Shown: positions 20,662 through 20,786 of the stretch, piece after piece
Layout: each line of letters starts with the position of its first letter
How positions within the stretch are numbered: position 1 is the first letter of the stretch
Source of the DNA: an uncultured bacterium
GTDB lineage: Bacteria; Patescibacteriota; Gracilibacteria; Absconditabacterales; Absconditicoccaceae
Direction of reading: 5' to 3'
Length of the DNA: 20,786 bases
Assembly (NCBI GenBank): GCA_937906635.1
Contig: CALCYP010000128.1
Location: forward strand, 1 to 20,786
Made by a program: the position numbers and the translations under genes
The notes under the pieces: model-generated
Told to the model about the DNA's origin: nothing
Database searches by the model: none
Seen by the model: the letters and a program-made list of their open reading frames with translations, nothing else

Positions 20662-20786
20662 TTTTGCCCTCCTTCACTTGAAGTCCAATTATGAGAAAAA
20701 TCAAGAGGAATAAATAAAATCTTAAATAGAGTTTAAATAATAATTTGGATTATATAGTTCATTTTTCTGGATTAATGACCGCATAG
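20662..20786. other. A+T-rich tail without a gene
   Basis: No reading frame with protein character begins here under either code. A TTGGATTATATA string at 20745-20756 also occurs upstream of typA (18936-18947). On the minus strand it contains TATAAT, but there is no matching downstream gene. The next gene presumably lies beyond the window. Confidence 0.5.

Noticed and set aside
20690..20717. Tiny ORF starting ATGAGAAAAATC near the right end
   Set aside because: It ends after eight codons and has no signal of being a gene; no hairpin terminator or tRNA was found in this tail either.
20745..20756. TTGGATTATATA shared with 18936-18947 as a regulatory repeat
   Set aside because: The 12-mer is simple A+T-rich sequence containing a -10-like core; two copies are too few, and the right-hand copy has no suitably placed gene.

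Overview
The window reads as a low-G+C genome fragment from a Patescibacteria (CPR) bacterium of the Gracilibacteria/Absconditabacteria group, in which UGA encodes glycine instead of stop (NCBI code 25; code 37 also has to be considered because of CGA, see findings). The best evidence is internal. The minus-strand typA gene is interrupted by dozens of UGA codons that fall where TypA/BipA needs glycine: the ERGIT switch region, the EGPMPQT stretch, the GKEGKY stretch and the PTRG motif. A UGA also falls on the glycine of a DxDxNG calcium-type loop in the giant gene. With UGA as Gly and only TAA/TAG as stops, the window resolves into six intact genes covering almost all of it. With the standard code it looks like a field of small ORFs.

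Layout. 1-180: G+C-rich non-coding block with four consecutive hairpins/palindromes, then a dispersed-repeat-like element. 181-422: T-rich leader with a promoter. 423-15536 (+): one uninterrupted 5,037-residue gene for a giant secreted protein, with a signal peptide, Ig-like segments, FG-GAP/VCBS-type Asp loops, a Pro-rich stretch, a long coiled coil and no recognisable C-terminal anchor. 15597-16517 (+): a 306-residue secreted, Cys-containing protein of unknown family with its own candidate promoter. 16546-16989 (+): a 147-residue protein with a signal peptide and two membrane segments, resembling VirB2/TrbC-type (T4SS pilin-like) subunits. 16990-17108: 14-bp tandem repeats and a weak bidirectional terminator between convergent genes. 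17109-18905 (-): typA/bipA. 18906-19054: divergent promoter region. 19055-19801 and 19819-20661 (+): two adjacent genes for lipoprotein-like secreted proteins with nearly identical signal peptides. 20662-20786: no gene seen.

How the genes may work together (inference). Five of the six genes encode exported or membrane proteins. The giant protein, the Cys-containing secreted protein and the pilin-like protein lie consecutively on one strand and may form a cell-surface attachment or secretion module, which would suit the host-attached or predatory lifestyle reported for this group. The two lipoprotein-like genes look like a separate small surface operon. TypA is a housekeeping translational GTPase and serves here mainly as the yardstick for the genetic code.
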